Assembly (NCBI GenBank): GCA_965218075.1
Contig: CBDCJZ010000003.1
Location: 1,116,001 to 1,180,000, forward strand
From: JANQHO01 sp965218075
GTDB taxonomy: Bacteria > Bacteroidota > Bacteroidia > Flavobacteriales > Schleiferiaceae
Length of the DNA: 64,000 bases
Direction of reading: 5' to 3'
Below, in pieces: positions 19,548 through 28,886 of this stretch. The stretch's first letter is position 1; each line of letters opens with the position of its first letter. A model generated the notes under the pieces. The model was not told the DNA's origin. It did not search any database and saw only the letters and a list, made by a program, of their open reading frames with translations. The position numbers and the translations under genes were made by a program.

Positions 19548-21193
19548 ATTGTTTCCCTCTTAGCTTTTCTCTCTTTGAGATATCTGTTTATGAAATAGAT
19601 AACCAGCGCCGCAATCAATACATGCCAGAAATAAGATCGACGAGGCTCAACGCCACTTACGGTGGTAAAGATTCGATCGGTACGAACTTTATTCAAGCCG
19701 CTGGCATATTTGTCGTAACTCATCCAGATAAAGACTGGTTTGCCTACAATATGATCTTCCGGTACATAACCCCAGTAACGGGAATCGTCCGACGCATGAC
19801 GGTTATCTCCCATCATCCAGTAATAACCTTGCTTAAAGATATATCTGGTGGCTGATTCGCCGTTCAGGATAAAATGATTGTCTTTGCGCTCCAAGATATT
19901 CCCTTCATAAGCAGTAATAATCCGATGGTAGCGATGCCAGCTATCTTCATTCAACTCAATTACATCCCCTTTTTTAGGCATGTACAAAGGCCCGTAATTG
20001 TCTCTTGTCCAGGAATAAATAATCTTACTAGAGTTTTTAGGATTTGGAAAAAGGTCTTGAGTTACCCTGGTATAGGAAAATCTTAAGTATATTTCCCTGA
20101 GGATATGTGGTAAGTCATTATCGTATTCCGAGAAGTCTTTTTTGCCAATGATAGGCTTAAAATAAGCAATATTGGAAAGGTTTTTAAACGTATCCCCAGT
20201 TGATTGTGGAATGTTGATCATCCTTACACGGTCATTAAATATTCGTACATCTCCTTCGTGCAAATGAGGGTCTTTAACGTAATTAATGTCAAAATCTTCT
20301 TTTAGTTTCTTAACGTTGAAGTCTACCCCATTGGTTTCCACATAATAGCTGGTTTGAGGGTTAGCTCTTTCGGGCAATTCATTTTTTACGCTGTTAATAT
20401 ACACCTGGCCATCAATGATGGTGAGAGTATCGCCAGGTAAAGCCAAACAGCGTTTTACATAGTGTTCGCGCTTGTCAATGGGACGCACTTTTCCATCCAT
20501 ATTAATAGGTCTTATATCTTCAGCCGGGTAGTTGAACACCACTGGTTCGTTTCGTTTTACTTCCATGAACTTGGGCAGACGTATATAAGGAAGCTGTATC
20601 CATTCCAGATAACTTTCCACATTAGTAAATGGGATTTTATTATGTACCAGTGGAATGGCAAAGGGAGTAATGGGCAACCGAATACCGTAGTGCATCTTAC
20701 TTACAAAGAGAAAGTCGCCTACCATCAATGACTTTTCCATGGACGGAGTAGGGATGGTGAAAGCTTCAAATGTAAAGGCTCGAATGGCAGTGGCTGCTAC
20801 TACGGCAAAAATGATGGAGGCTGTCAGTTCGCTCACGCGCTTCCGAATGTCTTTATGATCTCTCCCTATACGCTTAAGCTCTTTGGTATAATTGAGATAA
20901 GCCAAGTAAACATAGAAGCTAAGGATACTATAAATAGTGTATTTGAGCTTACGGAAATTGAAAACGTGCAGCAGCTCAAATACGACTACTAGATTCATAA
21001 CATTATTTACTACCGGCAGATAAATGAGAAAAATCCACCACCAAGGGCGTTCTACAATCTTCAGCAGGATATAGGTTCCATAAAAAGGGACAAAAGCTTT
21101 CCAGGCCTTATGGCCGGCTGCTAGGTAAAATTTCCAGGTGAATAGACCGAAAATGATTGGGACGGCTATAAGAAAGGCTAATAGTTCTGTCAC
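19544..21193 (-). CDS. lepB: Signal peptidase I, long Bacteroidota form
   Basis: A 549-residue protein. The first ~100 residues form several membrane segments, an N-terminal extension found in Bacteroidota. The catalytic serine is Ser151 in PTPSMEKSLMVGD, the general base Lys247 in VKRCLALPGD, and the third conserved box is MMGDNRHASDDSRYWG. A large insertion separates boxes, and a C-terminal membrane helix (~520-538) ends the chain. It cleaves signal peptides at the outer face of the inner membrane. It overlaps dapB by 4 bases upstream and the WbqC gene by 4 bases downstream. Confidence 0.95.
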   Translation of the reverse strand: MTELLAFLIAVPIIFGLFTWKFYLAAGHKAWKAFVPFYGTYILLKIVERPWWWIFLIYLPVVNNVMNLVVVFELLHVFNFRKLKYTIYSILSFYVYLAYLNYTKELKRIGRDHKDIRKRVSELTASIIFAVVAATAIRAFTFEAFTIPTPSMEKSLMVGDFLFVSKMHYGIRLPITPFAIPLVHNKIPFTNVESYLEWIQLPYIRLPKFMEVKRNEPVVFNYPAEDIRPINMDGKVRPIDKREHYVKRCLALPGDTLTIIDGQVYINSVKNELPERANPQTSYYVETNGVDFNVKKLKEDFDINYVKDPHLHEGDVRIFNDRVRMINIPQSTGDTFKNLSNIAYFKPIIGKKDFSEYDNDLPHILREIYLRFSYTRVTQDLFPNPKNSSKIIYSWTRDNYGPLYMPKKGDVIELNEDSWHRYHRIITAYEGNILERKDNHFILNGESATRYIFKQGYYWMMGDNRHASDDSRYWGYVPEDHIVGKPVFIWMSYDKYASGLNKVRTDRIFTTVSGVEPRRSYFWHVLIAALVIYFINRYLKERKAKRETI

Positions 21194-21900
21194 AGTTTTA
21201 ATACATCTTTCATTTGATAAACCCCTTTTTTACCGTTTAAAAACTCAGCAGCCATTACAGCTCCCAGGGCAAAACCTTTGCGGTTATGCGCTTCGTGTTT
21301 TATCTGGATGGTATCAATATCCGACTGGTAAGTAATAACATGCGTTCCGGAAACGTCTTTTATACGTTTGGCTTCAATGTGAATCTGTTCTTTAGCATGT
21401 AGTTCATCCATGGTCCACCCTCCTTTACGGCTCAGGTTTTTTTCTATCTGCTTGGCTAGACTCACGGCAGTACCACTAGGAGCATCTAGTTTCTCAGTAT
21501 GATGAGCTTCTTCAATGCTTACTTCATATTGATCAAAGGCTTCCATGACTCTCGCGAGCTTTTGATTAATTTTGAAAAAAACATTTATTCCTAAACTAAA
21601 ATTTGAGGCGTATAACAAGGCGGACTTATAGGTCTGGCAAAGTTCAACCGCTTTGCTATACTTATGCAGCCAACCAGTAGTGCCTACTACCACGGGAATT
21701 TGATTTTTAAGGCAGATGGAAACGTTGCCAAAGGCAGCTTCTGGGCGAGTAAATTCTATAGCTACATTAGCTTTGATCAATTCTTTTTCATCTACGCCTT
21801 CACTGTTAAAACAGGCCACTACCCGATGTGCTTTTTGTAACAGTATTTCTTCAATAGTTTTGCCCATTTTCCCATATCCTATCAGAGCTACTTTTATCAT
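21190..21900 (-). CDS. dapB: 4-hydroxy-tetrahydrodipicolinate reductase
   Basis: A 236-residue enzyme of the lysine/diaminopimelate pathway, needed for peptidoglycan. It has the dinucleotide-binding GYGKMGK (residues 8-14), VVGTTGW (71-77) and the catalytic EEAHHTEKLDAPSGTA (~130-144, with His133, His134 and Lys137). It is full length. It overlaps its neighbours by 4 bases on both sides, so it is tightly coupled with the DUF5683 gene and lepB. Confidence 0.95.
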   Translation of the reverse strand: MIKVALIGYGKMGKTIEEILLQKAHRVVACFNSEGVDEKELIKANVAIEFTRPEAAFGNVSICLKNQIPVVVGTTGWLHKYSKAVELCQTYKSALLYASNFSLGINVFFKINQKLARVMEAFDQYEVSIEEAHHTEKLDAPSGTAVSLAKQIEKNLSRKGGWTMDELHAKEQIHIEAKRIKDVSGTHVITYQSDIDTIQIKHEAHNRKGFALGAVMAAEFLNGKKGVYQMKDVLKL

Positions 21901-22472
21901 ATGTCAAATTTTAGGCTGAGTCCAAGGAAATTGTAATAAGGTGATTTAATTATTGCGGGTTCCATGTAGAAACTCAGATTATCATCTACATTGTAGTAAT
22001 GCAAATGAGCATCCACGTACGCATCTAATATGTTAAGCGCATAAACTACTACAGTAAGGATAATAGAAATATCGCGCCATTTACGAAATCGATTTTGGAT
22101 CTCGATCAGTTGTCTTTCGTTGTATATTCCGACATAAGGATCAGTGGTAACAGAATCGGAATCAATGCGGGTGTGGAATGCGTCTAAAAACCTCCTGTAT
22201 GACTTGTGATTGTCTGCTGTAAAGTAAATAGTAGTACTCAATCCAGCATAGATAATAAGCATTTTCCAGTAGCTTCTGTTATAGGCTTGTCCCAAGCCAG
22301 GAAACACGGTAGATAACCAGGCAGCTTTGGCTATGGAATGTGTTTTAGTAATTTCTTCTGTGGGAATTACTTTTTTCGCCTGCGCCTGTATATCTTCATC
22401 TTGCCCGAATGAATAAAGGAAGTACAATATTAAAGTGAAGCTTATTGAGTATTTTTTTAAATGGAATCTCAA
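21897..22472 (-). CDS. DUF5683 membrane protein
   Basis: A 191-residue protein starting with TTG at 22472. It has a signal peptide, then AWLSTVFPGLGQAYNRSYWKM, the DUF5683 signature, and three likely membrane helices ending in LNILDAYVDAHL. The function is unknown. The family sits next to parB and dapB across Bacteroidota, as here. The start lies 12 bases after the old end of parB. Confidence 0.8.
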   Translation of the reverse strand: MRFHLKKYSISFTLILYFLYSFGQDEDIQAQAKKVIPTEEITKTHSIAKAAWLSTVFPGLGQAYNRSYWKMLIIYAGLSTTIYFTADNHKSYRRFLDAFHTRIDSDSVTTDPYVGIYNERQLIEIQNRFRKWRDISIILTVVVYALNILDAYVDAHLHYYNVDDNLSFYMEPAIIKSPYYNFLGLSLKFDI

Positions 22473-22484
22473 CTCTTTAACAAA

Positions 22485-23364
22485 CTAAGAATTCTTTTTT
22501 AGGTCGTTGTCGTTTTGGAAAGATATAACAATTTTACCTTGGCCTCGATTATTTCACATGAGGCTTACTTGTAAATGCAGCATACTGGAAATTTGTTTTG
22601 CTACTTCTTTTACCTCGTACGAAAGAGTTGCTTTTTCTTTACCTTTTACAGAGCCTTTTTTATTTTCCTTCAAGTTACGAGTCCCCCCTTTGTCCTATCA
22701 GAAAGGTCTTTGACAATAATGGTTTTATACAAATCGAACTGATCTCCTTTGTTTTCTATATTGATTATAGCTCGTGCATGTCCCATAGTAATCATGCAGT
22801 CGCGTATGACCGGCTTGCATAGATAGACTGTAGCTTTAAAAGTTGCGAATAATTGGTGATAGCTGACCTCTTTTTACCCACTCTTTTACTCATTGCTTCC
22901 TGAGTAAGGCTGCACTCATCGACCAGTCGTTGGCAACTGAGAGCAATCCCTATGGCATCTAGTTTTCCTCGTTGAATATTTTCCACCAGAGCCATTTTCA
23001 ACATATTCTGATCGGTTGCCGTGTAGATGTATGCGGGGATAGTTTGTAATCCAACTAGCTTAGAGGCCTTGAGTCCCTGCTCCCCGCTGATAACGACATA
23101 AATATCTTTATCCGATTTCTTGCTAACGGTAATAGGCTGAACGATACTCAGCTCTTTGATAGAAGCGGCTAATTCTTCTAATGCTTCTGTATCAAACTGA
23201 ATACGTGGTTGACAAGGACTGGGAACAACCTTATCAATATTAATTTCAGCAATAGCCCCAATTAGTTCGTTAATATTGTTGTTTTTTTCAGATTTTATAT
23301 GCTCATTGTCTCCAAACAAGACTGAAAGTCCTTTACCTAATGCTCTTTTTGGGGGTGCTATCAT
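22485..23364 (-). pseudogene. parB: Chromosome-partitioning protein ParB, frameshifted C-terminal half
   Basis: From 23364 the frame reads the ParB start (PPKRALGKGLSVLFGDN), the CTPase/ParB-box region (PCQPRIQFD, ISGEQGLKASKLVG in place of the usual GERR) and most of the helix-turn-helix (LTQEAMSKRVGKKRSAITNY). At about 22800 it shifts; another frame continues ITMGHARAIINIENKGDQ to about 22680. A second shift leads to KEVAKQISSMLHLQVSLM, then a TGA, then GKIVISFQNDNDL to a stop at 22485-22487. The dimerisation domain is therefore lost unless ribosomes shift frame. A truncated 190-residue protein could still be made. parA beside it is intact, which makes this odd. Confidence 0.85.
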
Positions 23365-23396
23365 TAACTCGTTCTTTGTAAAATCAACTGCTGATT

Positions 23397-24185
23397 TTAA
23401 GTGACCTGTTTTACTTCTTCGTTTTTCTCTAAGAATTCACGGGCTAAATTTAAATAATTCTCAGCGTCATTGCTGGAAACATCGTACATAATAATGCTCT
23501 CGCCATAACTGGGCACTTCGCTGAGTTTTACGTTACGGTGAATAATGGTATTGAAAATCATTTTCTGGAAGTGCAACCTCATTTCCTCCACTACCTGGTT
23601 TGACAAACGCAGACGAGAATCAAACATGGTAAGTAGTAAACCTTCTATATTCAGGTTTTCGTTGTGGAGGATCTGCACGATTTTAATGATATTCAGCAGC
23701 TTGCCAAAACCTTCTAAAGCAAAATATTCGCACTGGACAGGGATGATAACGGAATCAGATGCTGCAAGGGCATTCAAGGTTATCAAACCTAGGGAAGAGG
23801 CACAGTCTATGAAAATATAGTCGTAATTATCTTTTATTTCCTTTAGGGCGACCTTGAGCATTTCTTCCCGCTTTTTTCTATCTACTAGCTCAATTTCTAC
23901 TGCCACTAGGTCTATTTGAGCCGGCATTATGTCCAAGTTAGGCGACTTGCTTTTAAGTATAGCATCTATAGCTGGCAACTCGTGCTCTAAAGTCTGATAA
24001 GTTCCTCGATTTATATTATCGGGTTCAAAACCCAGCGCCAAGGTAGAATTAGCCTGGGGGTCTGCGTCTACTAATAAAACTTTTTTCTCCAATACGCCCA
24101 GAGAGGCAGATAAGTTTACTGAAGTGGTAGTTTTGCCCACACCTCCTTTCTGATTAGCTATGGCAACAATTTTTCCCATTTCCAT
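23397..24185 (-). CDS. parA: Chromosome-partitioning ATPase ParA (Soj)
   Basis: A 262-residue deviant Walker-A ATPase: ANQKGGVGKTTTSVNLSASL (residues ~10-29), LLVDADPQANSTLALG (~38-53) and DYIFIDCASSLGLITLNAL (~119-137). It has the size and motifs of chromosomal ParA with no N-terminal DNA-binding extension. It forms the dynamic nucleoid gradient that moves ParB-parS complexes. It is the first gene of the par-DUF5683-dapB-lepB-WbqC run. The gap to parB is 32 bases. Confidence 0.95.
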   Translation of the reverse strand: MEMGKIVAIANQKGGVGKTTTSVNLSASLGVLEKKVLLVDADPQANSTLALGFEPDNINRGTYQTLEHELPAIDAILKSKSPNLDIMPAQIDLVAVEIELVDRKKREEMLKVALKEIKDNYDYIFIDCASSLGLITLNALAASDSVIIPVQCEYFALEGFGKLLNIIKIVQILHNENLNIEGLLLTMFDSRLRLSNQVVEEMRLHFQKMIFNTIIHRNVKLSEVPSYGESIIMYDVSSNDAENYLNLAREFLEKNEEVKQVT

Positions 24186-24504
24186 TAAATTTTCTTATTA
24201 CGTGCATTGTTGAAAGAAACTATAGCTTTGTCACTTAACTCTCTCATTCATAGAAAGAATCGTGCAAAACTCAAACTTGGAGCAGATGGGGTAGAAGTTA
24301 CAATTTAAATTTCGTTTTATTAGCGCTTTTATAATGCTTGGATATTTTGATGGATGAAGAAAGAAAAATAGTAAACGAGACATGCGGTGGAAATTCATAA
24401 AAAACAGGTAAGGGAATTTGTAGAACACTAAACAACGCCATTCTAAAAGACAATTTTAGGCCCTTCAGAGAGTGGTTTTAACAATTTCGGTTTGAGTTTC
24501 CAAA
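24186..24504. other. Interval between parA and the DUF3276 gene
   Basis: No gene that I can support. Transcription from this region must supply parA, but no convincing -33/-7 pair is seen. Confidence 0.4.
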
Positions 24505-24831
24505 TTATTTTTCCTCACTACGACTGTAATAAGGAGGCCGCCGGGTTTCTGAGATTACCTCTTTTCCTTTTTCACTGATGATGAATTCGGTAACTTCATT
24601 CAACAAATCTTGGAATTCTTCGAAGTCTTCCTTGTAGAGATAGATCTTGTGCTTTTTGTAATAATAACTCCCATTATCAGATGTGTATTTCTTACTTTCT
24701 GTAATAGTCAGATAGTAGTCATCTTGTTTTGTGGCCTTTACATCAAAGAAATAAGTCCTACGACCTGCTTTCAATATCTTTGAGTAAACTTCTCCTTTGT
24801 TGTAGTTTTCGTTATCGCTCATTTTTCCCAT
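24505..24831 (-). CDS. DUF3276 (PUR-alpha-like) nucleic-acid-binding protein
   Basis: A 108-residue protein; the start may be the ATG at 24831 or the one at 24822 (MSDNENYNKGEVYS). The repeat VYSKILKAGRRTYFFDVKAT, DYYLTITESKK and FQDLLNEVTEFI match the PUR fold of DUF3276 proteins, which bind single-stranded DNA or RNA. The C-terminus is charged (YYSRSEEK). It is a single gene, highly conserved in Bacteroidota, with no settled role. Confidence 0.85.
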   Translation of the reverse strand: MGKMSDNENYNKGEVYSKILKAGRRTYFFDVKATKQDDYYLTITESKKYTSDNGSYYYKKHKIYLYKEDFEEFQDLLNEVTEFIISEKGKEVISETRRPPYYSRSEEK

Positions 24832-24909
24832 TTTATCTTTTTCTTTTTAAATGACAAAGCTAGAAAAATTCTTGAACAGAAAGTATCAATTGAAAATTCT
24901 TGAAGAAAA

Positions 24910-26691
24910 TTAAACGCCCTTTTTTCTAGTGTTTTCCAAAAGTTGCTGCTCATACATGTTTTTGTAGTATTTGTTCATTTTCATAAGTTCCTCATGTGTA
25001 CCTTCTTCTATAATGGTACCGCTATCGAGCACAATGATCTTATCGGCATATTTTACAGAGGAAATACGATGACTAATAATAAGCATCGTTCTCTTTTTAA
25101 TCAGTTTTTTGAGATTGGACAGGATTTTCTCTTCAGTTTCAGTATCCACAGCAGAAAGACAGTCATCAAAAATGAGAAATTTTGACTCTTTAATGATAGC
25201 TCGGGCAATACTCACCCTTTGTTTTTGTCCGCCGCTGAGGGTAATGCCTCTTTCACCTATCCAGGTATCGTAATCATTTTTAAAATCCACTATGTTATTA
25301 TGTACCTCGGCATTTTTAGCAGCTGCTTCAATCTGTTCAAAGGGAATGTCTTTTAAGCCAAAGCTTATATTATTTGTAATAGTATCTGAAAATAAAAAGG
25401 CTTCTTGAGGCACATAGCTAATTGATCTCCGTAAATCATAAAGATTTACGTCTTTAATATCTCTGGCATCAATTAAAATGCGTCCTTTTGTAGTGTCGTA
25501 TAATCTGCCAATAAGAGAAGCACCTGTACTTTTTCCAGACCCAGTTTTACCTACAATGGCTAAGGACTCGCCTTCTTTCAATTCAAAACTCACATCATTT
25601 AGAGCTTTTATGCCGGTGTCCGGATAAGTAAAGCTCACATTTTCAAAAGTTACTGAACCTCGAAGATCGAATGGCTCATTTGTAGGATTGCTAATTTCAG
25701 GAACTACATTTAAAAATTCGTTAATCCTTTCTTGAGAAGTTGCTGCCCTTTGTACTAAAGAGGTAACCCAGCCGATAGAAGCTACAGGCCAAGTAAGCAT
25801 GTTTACGTAAATGATAAATTCAGCAATATTACCAGTAGTAACATTTCCCTTGATTGCTTCTTGCCCACCAACGTATACGGTAAGGATGGTAGATAATCCG
25901 ATTAACAATATCATAACCGGGAAAAACAGGGCATTAATGCGGAAAAGCTCCTTTTGTTTTTCCAAGTAAGCATTGGCTTCGCCTAAAAAATCCTTGATGG
26001 AATTTTCCTCTCTTACGTATGCTTTTAATACTCTGATGCCCGAAAAAGCTTCTTGTACAAAAGTGCTGATGCTGCTTAATTGTCTTTGTACCTGCTCACT
26101 CTTAATGTTTACCATATGGCTGATGTAATAAATCAAGATAGCAAGAACAGGTAAAGGAGTCAGCACATAAAGAGCAAGTCTCACATTAATAGAAAGCATA
26201 ATGCTAATTATAATAACTGATGAAAGAAATACATTTATAGTATACATAATTGCTGGCCCTAAATACATTCGTACCTGACTGACGTCTTCACTGATACGAT
26301 TCATTAGATCTCCTGTACTATTCCTTTTATAAAAGGCCAGAGATAGCTTTTGATAGTGATCGAAGATCTCATTTTTCATGTCATATTCAATATAGCGGCT
26401 AGCCACTATTATAGTCTGACGCATAAAAAACATAAAGACTCCCTTTAACAGCGAAGCGCTTATAATGATAATCCCGTAAAGAATTAACTTGTTCCGCAGG
26501 AAGTTTTGGTCGAGATGATCAGAGTTGTTTTGATAATCCAAGATGGACTCTTCTACTACGTTAAAAGATTCCCTTACATATTGAGCTGGGAACACTCCAA
26601 AGATTACGGAGATAGTTACAAAAACAACCCCTATGATAAGGCGTCCACGATATTTATAAAAATATTTGTTTAGTACCCAGAGAGATTTCAT
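24910..26691 (-). CDS. ABC exporter, fused permease and ATPase (MsbA-like)
   Basis: A 593-residue half-transporter. Six membrane helices lie in residues ~20-320, followed by a nucleotide-binding domain with IVGKTGSGKSTGASLIGRL (Walker A), the signature ITLSGGQKQRVSIARA, Walker B FLIFDDCLSAVD and the switch His in LIISHR. It works as a homodimer or heterodimer to export lipids, drugs or peptides. In Bacteroidota such genes are often called MsbA, and with LPS genes in the genome a lipid A flippase role is possible but unproven. Confidence 0.9.
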   Translation of the reverse strand: MKSLWVLNKYFYKYRGRLIIGVVFVTISVIFGVFPAQYVRESFNVVEESILDYQNNSDHLDQNFLRNKLILYGIIIISASLLKGVFMFFMRQTIIVASRYIEYDMKNEIFDHYQKLSLAFYKRNSTGDLMNRISEDVSQVRMYLGPAIMYTINVFLSSVIIISIMLSINVRLALYVLTPLPVLAILIYYISHMVNIKSEQVQRQLSSISTFVQEAFSGIRVLKAYVREENSIKDFLGEANAYLEKQKELFRINALFFPVMILLIGLSTILTVYVGGQEAIKGNVTTGNIAEFIIYVNMLTWPVASIGWVTSLVQRAATSQERINEFLNVVPEISNPTNEPFDLRGSVTFENVSFTYPDTGIKALNDVSFELKEGESLAIVGKTGSGKSTGASLIGRLYDTTKGRILIDARDIKDVNLYDLRRSISYVPQEAFLFSDTITNNISFGLKDIPFEQIEAAAKNAEVHNNIVDFKNDYDTWIGERGITLSGGQKQRVSIARAIIKESKFLIFDDCLSAVDTETEEKILSNLKKLIKKRTMLIISHRISSVKYADKIIVLDSGTIIEEGTHEELMKMNKYYKNMYEQQLLENTRKKGV

Positions 26692-27001
26692 TCATTTTGA
26701 AACTCAAGAAATTCAACTATTTTTACGAAGCTATTGATGATAGTCTATATAACTCTATATGGAACAGGAATCCAAAGGTAAGCCTAGTATTTCTTTTCAA
26801 ATTTATTTCCACCTTGATAGCTATAATGAGGGATCTCAATATACTGGTCAAACATATGACTGAAGTCGAAGCTAGAGCTATTACCCTAATCACATACACG
26901 AAGATAAAGTTATTGAGGTTTCGGAAAAGTATCATATTGAAGCTCATAGAGAACAAAAAGGTTAAGCAAGCTAATCCTCAAATTCTCAACTGTTATTAGA
27001 T
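26692..27001. other. Interval between the ABC exporter and nusB, with an unresolved open frame
   Basis: A 100-codon frame at 26697-26999 (plus) is open, but its composition is unlike a real protein and I recognise no motif. A second plus-strand frame holds fragments such as KGKPSISFQIYFHLDSYNEG, which look more protein-like and may be a decayed gene. I leave it unassigned. Confidence 0.35.
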
Positions 27002-27940
27002 ATGCTGAGTCGTAGACATATTCGCATCAAGGTGTTGCATGCTCTCTATGAGTATTTTAAAAATCCGAGCGATATAGCTCAAGGTGAAAACAAGCTTATC
27101 AAAAATATCAACGCCATTTTTAGGCTATTCCTACACGAGCTTAAACTGCTTATTGAAATGCTGCAGATTGCAGAAAGTCAGATTGAAATAAAGCGCCATA
27201 AAAAACTACCTACACTTGAAGATTTGAATCCTAACTTCAAGTTTATACAAAATAGGTTTCTCAACTGGTTAGCCAACAACACTCAACTTGATGAAATGTT
27301 GGAAAAGCACTATATATCCTGGTCAGAGAATAGGGAAACGCTGAATAAAATATTTAGAGATTTTCAGGCCAATGAGGAATATGTCGCATATATGAACAGC
27401 AAGCCGACAGGTCTGCAAGAAGATAAGAAGATAGTAAACCAGCTATACGGGAGGTATATTGCTCAAAGTGATTTGCTGCACCAAATATATGAGAATCAAA
27501 ATATGCATTGGGCTGATGACCTGGATGCTGCCCAGATGATGGTTAGTAGGATTATTAAAAAGTTTGATAGTACTAGTAACGAAAATTCTATTTTTCCTGG
27601 ATTATTAAAAGATTCTTCAGATATGGATTTTGCACTGACACTTTACCGAAAATGTGTTATCAATAATGAGGAGTACGAAAAAAAAATCCATAATAAGACT
27701 AAAAACTGGAAAGCCGGCAGAATTGCTTTTATAGATATCATCTTCATGAAAATGGCTCTGTCTGAATTAGTGAATTTTCAGGAAATACCAGTCAAAGTAA
27801 CGCTGAATGAATACATTGAACTGAGCAAAGAATACAGTACTCCTAATAGCGGGAATTTTATTAATGGAGTCATTGACAAGCTAAAAGATGAGATGACTCA
27901 AAGCGGCGAAATAAAAAAGATTGGTAGAGGATTACTTTAA
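27002..27940 (+). CDS. nusB: Transcription antitermination factor NusB, long Bacteroidota form
   Basis: A 312-residue protein. The N-terminus has MLSRRHIRIKVLHALYEYF, and the conserved NusB core is at the C-terminus (TKNWKAGRIAFIDIIFMKMALSE, followed by EIPVKVTLNEYIELSKEYST and FINGVIDKL). A helical insertion of ~150 residues between them is normal in this phylum. With NusE (S10) it binds boxA in rRNA leaders. Confidence 0.9.
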   Translation: MLSRRHIRIKVLHALYEYFKNPSDIAQGENKLIKNINAIFRLFLHELKLLIEMLQIAESQIEIKRHKKLPTLEDLNPNFKFIQNRFLNWLANNTQLDEMLEKHYISWSENRETLNKIFRDFQANEEYVAYMNSKPTGLQEDKKIVNQLYGRYIAQSDLLHQIYENQNMHWADDLDAAQMMVSRIIKKFDSTSNENSIFPGLLKDSSDMDFALTLYRKCVINNEEYEKKIHNKTKNWKAGRIAFIDIIFMKMALSELVNFQEIPVKVTLNEYIELSKEYSTPNSGNFINGVIDKLKDEMTQSGEIKKIGRGLL

Positions 27941-27951
27941 CATTATCTTTG
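27921..27951 (+). promoter_or_regulatory. Bacteroidota-type promoter before the DUF1573-yajC-YbbR-coaE-nnr operon
   Basis: TTG at 27921-27923, a 19-base spacer, then TATCTTTGC at 27943-27951. This is a near-perfect -33/-7 pair of the Bacteroidota housekeeping type. It overlaps the end of nusB and lies 53 bases before the next ATG. Confidence 0.6.
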
Positions 27952-28003
27952 CTTGGCTGAATAGAACGATAATCAAGTTATGATTGAACAAATCAATTAA
28001 AAA

Positions 28004-28507
28004 ATGAAAGAACCGATTATTGCCCTTACGGGTTTTGCTTTATTGAGTTTTGTTGCTTGCGACAATGCTGTTGGTAAAATTCAAAGCTCCTCTGACAATT
28101 CTGCAGACACCATCTTAGACGTTGGCACTGTTGATGCAGAAGGTACACCTGTTTTTGATTTTGTCGAAGAAAGTTTCGACTTTGGTAAAATTAAAGAGGG
28201 AGAGATAGTTGAGCATGATTTTATTTTTGAGAACTCAGGTGATGCCCTTTTGATTATTACTAACGCCCAGGGAAGTTGTGGTTGTACTGTTCCAAAATGG
28301 CCCCGCGAGCCTATCGCTCCTGGTAAAGAGAGTCTTATTAAAGTATCGTTTAACAGTAGCGGTAAAACGGGAAACCAATCTAAAACGATTACTTTGAGCG
28401 CTAATACAGTACCTAATACTAAAGTACTTAAGATAAGTGCTACGGTGCAACCCAAAACAGAATCAAAAACCGAAACAGCAATTCCTGCACAAGACGCAAA
28501 TTCCTAA
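28004..28507 (+). CDS. DUF1573 lipoprotein
   Basis: A 167-residue protein with a lipoprotein signal (ALLSFVAC, Cys at ~19). A beta-sandwich DUF1573 domain spans ~50-150: FDFGKIKEGEIVEHDFIFEN, LLIITNAQGSCGCTVPKWP and KISATVQP. The SCGC pair is conserved in the family. The function is unknown; the domain resembles chaperone-like immunoglobulin folds. It is first in an operon with yajC 5 bases downstream of its stop. Confidence 0.85.
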   Translation: MKEPIIALTGFALLSFVACDNAVGKIQSSSDNSADTILDVGTVDAEGTPVFDFVEESFDFGKIKEGEIVEHDFIFENSGDALLIITNAQGSCGCTVPKWPREPIAPGKESLIKVSFNSSGKTGNQSKTITLSANTVPNTKVLKISATVQPKTESKTETAIPAQDANS

Positions 28508-28512
28508 TCTTA

Positions 28513-28857
28513 ATGATATTATCTATTTTTTTACAGAGTCCAAAATCGTCGTCACCCTTTGAAAGCTGGCTGTTATTACCTCTTCTTTTGTTGATAATGT
28601 ATTTTTTCTTTTTTCGTCCGCAAATTAAAAGACAAAAGGAAGAGAACAGGTTTCGCAAAGAAATAAGCAAAGGGATGCGGATTGTAACGAGTAGTGGAAT
28701 TCACGGTAAAATTCTCCATATTGACGATAATTATATTATTCTCGAAAGTGAAAATAGCAGACTGAAACTAGATAAAAGTGCTATCTCTAAAGAGATGAGC
28801 GTCGTTTACCTATCGAAAAAAGGAAAGGACGATAAAGGTAAACAAGAAAAAAAGTGA
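28513..28857 (+). CDS. yajC: Preprotein translocase accessory subunit YajC
   Basis: A 114-residue protein with one membrane helix (LLPLLLLIMYFFFFRPQ) and the hallmark RPQIKRQKEE followed by GMRIVTSSGIHGKILHIDDN. It belongs to the SecDF-YajC complex. The C-terminus is charged and lysine-rich. Confidence 0.92.
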   Translation: MILSIFLQSPKSSSPFESWLLLPLLLLIMYFFFFRPQIKRQKEENRFRKEISKGMRIVTSSGIHGKILHIDDNYIILESENSRLKLDKSAISKEMSVVYLSKKGKDDKGKQEKK

Positions 28858-28886
28858 TTTAGAAGTGGCCTTACATCCGTTTCTTA

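Noticed and set aside
26697..26999. 100-codon open frame upstream of nusB
   Set aside because: No recognisable motif, and another frame of the same DNA looks more protein-like. It is not called as a gene.
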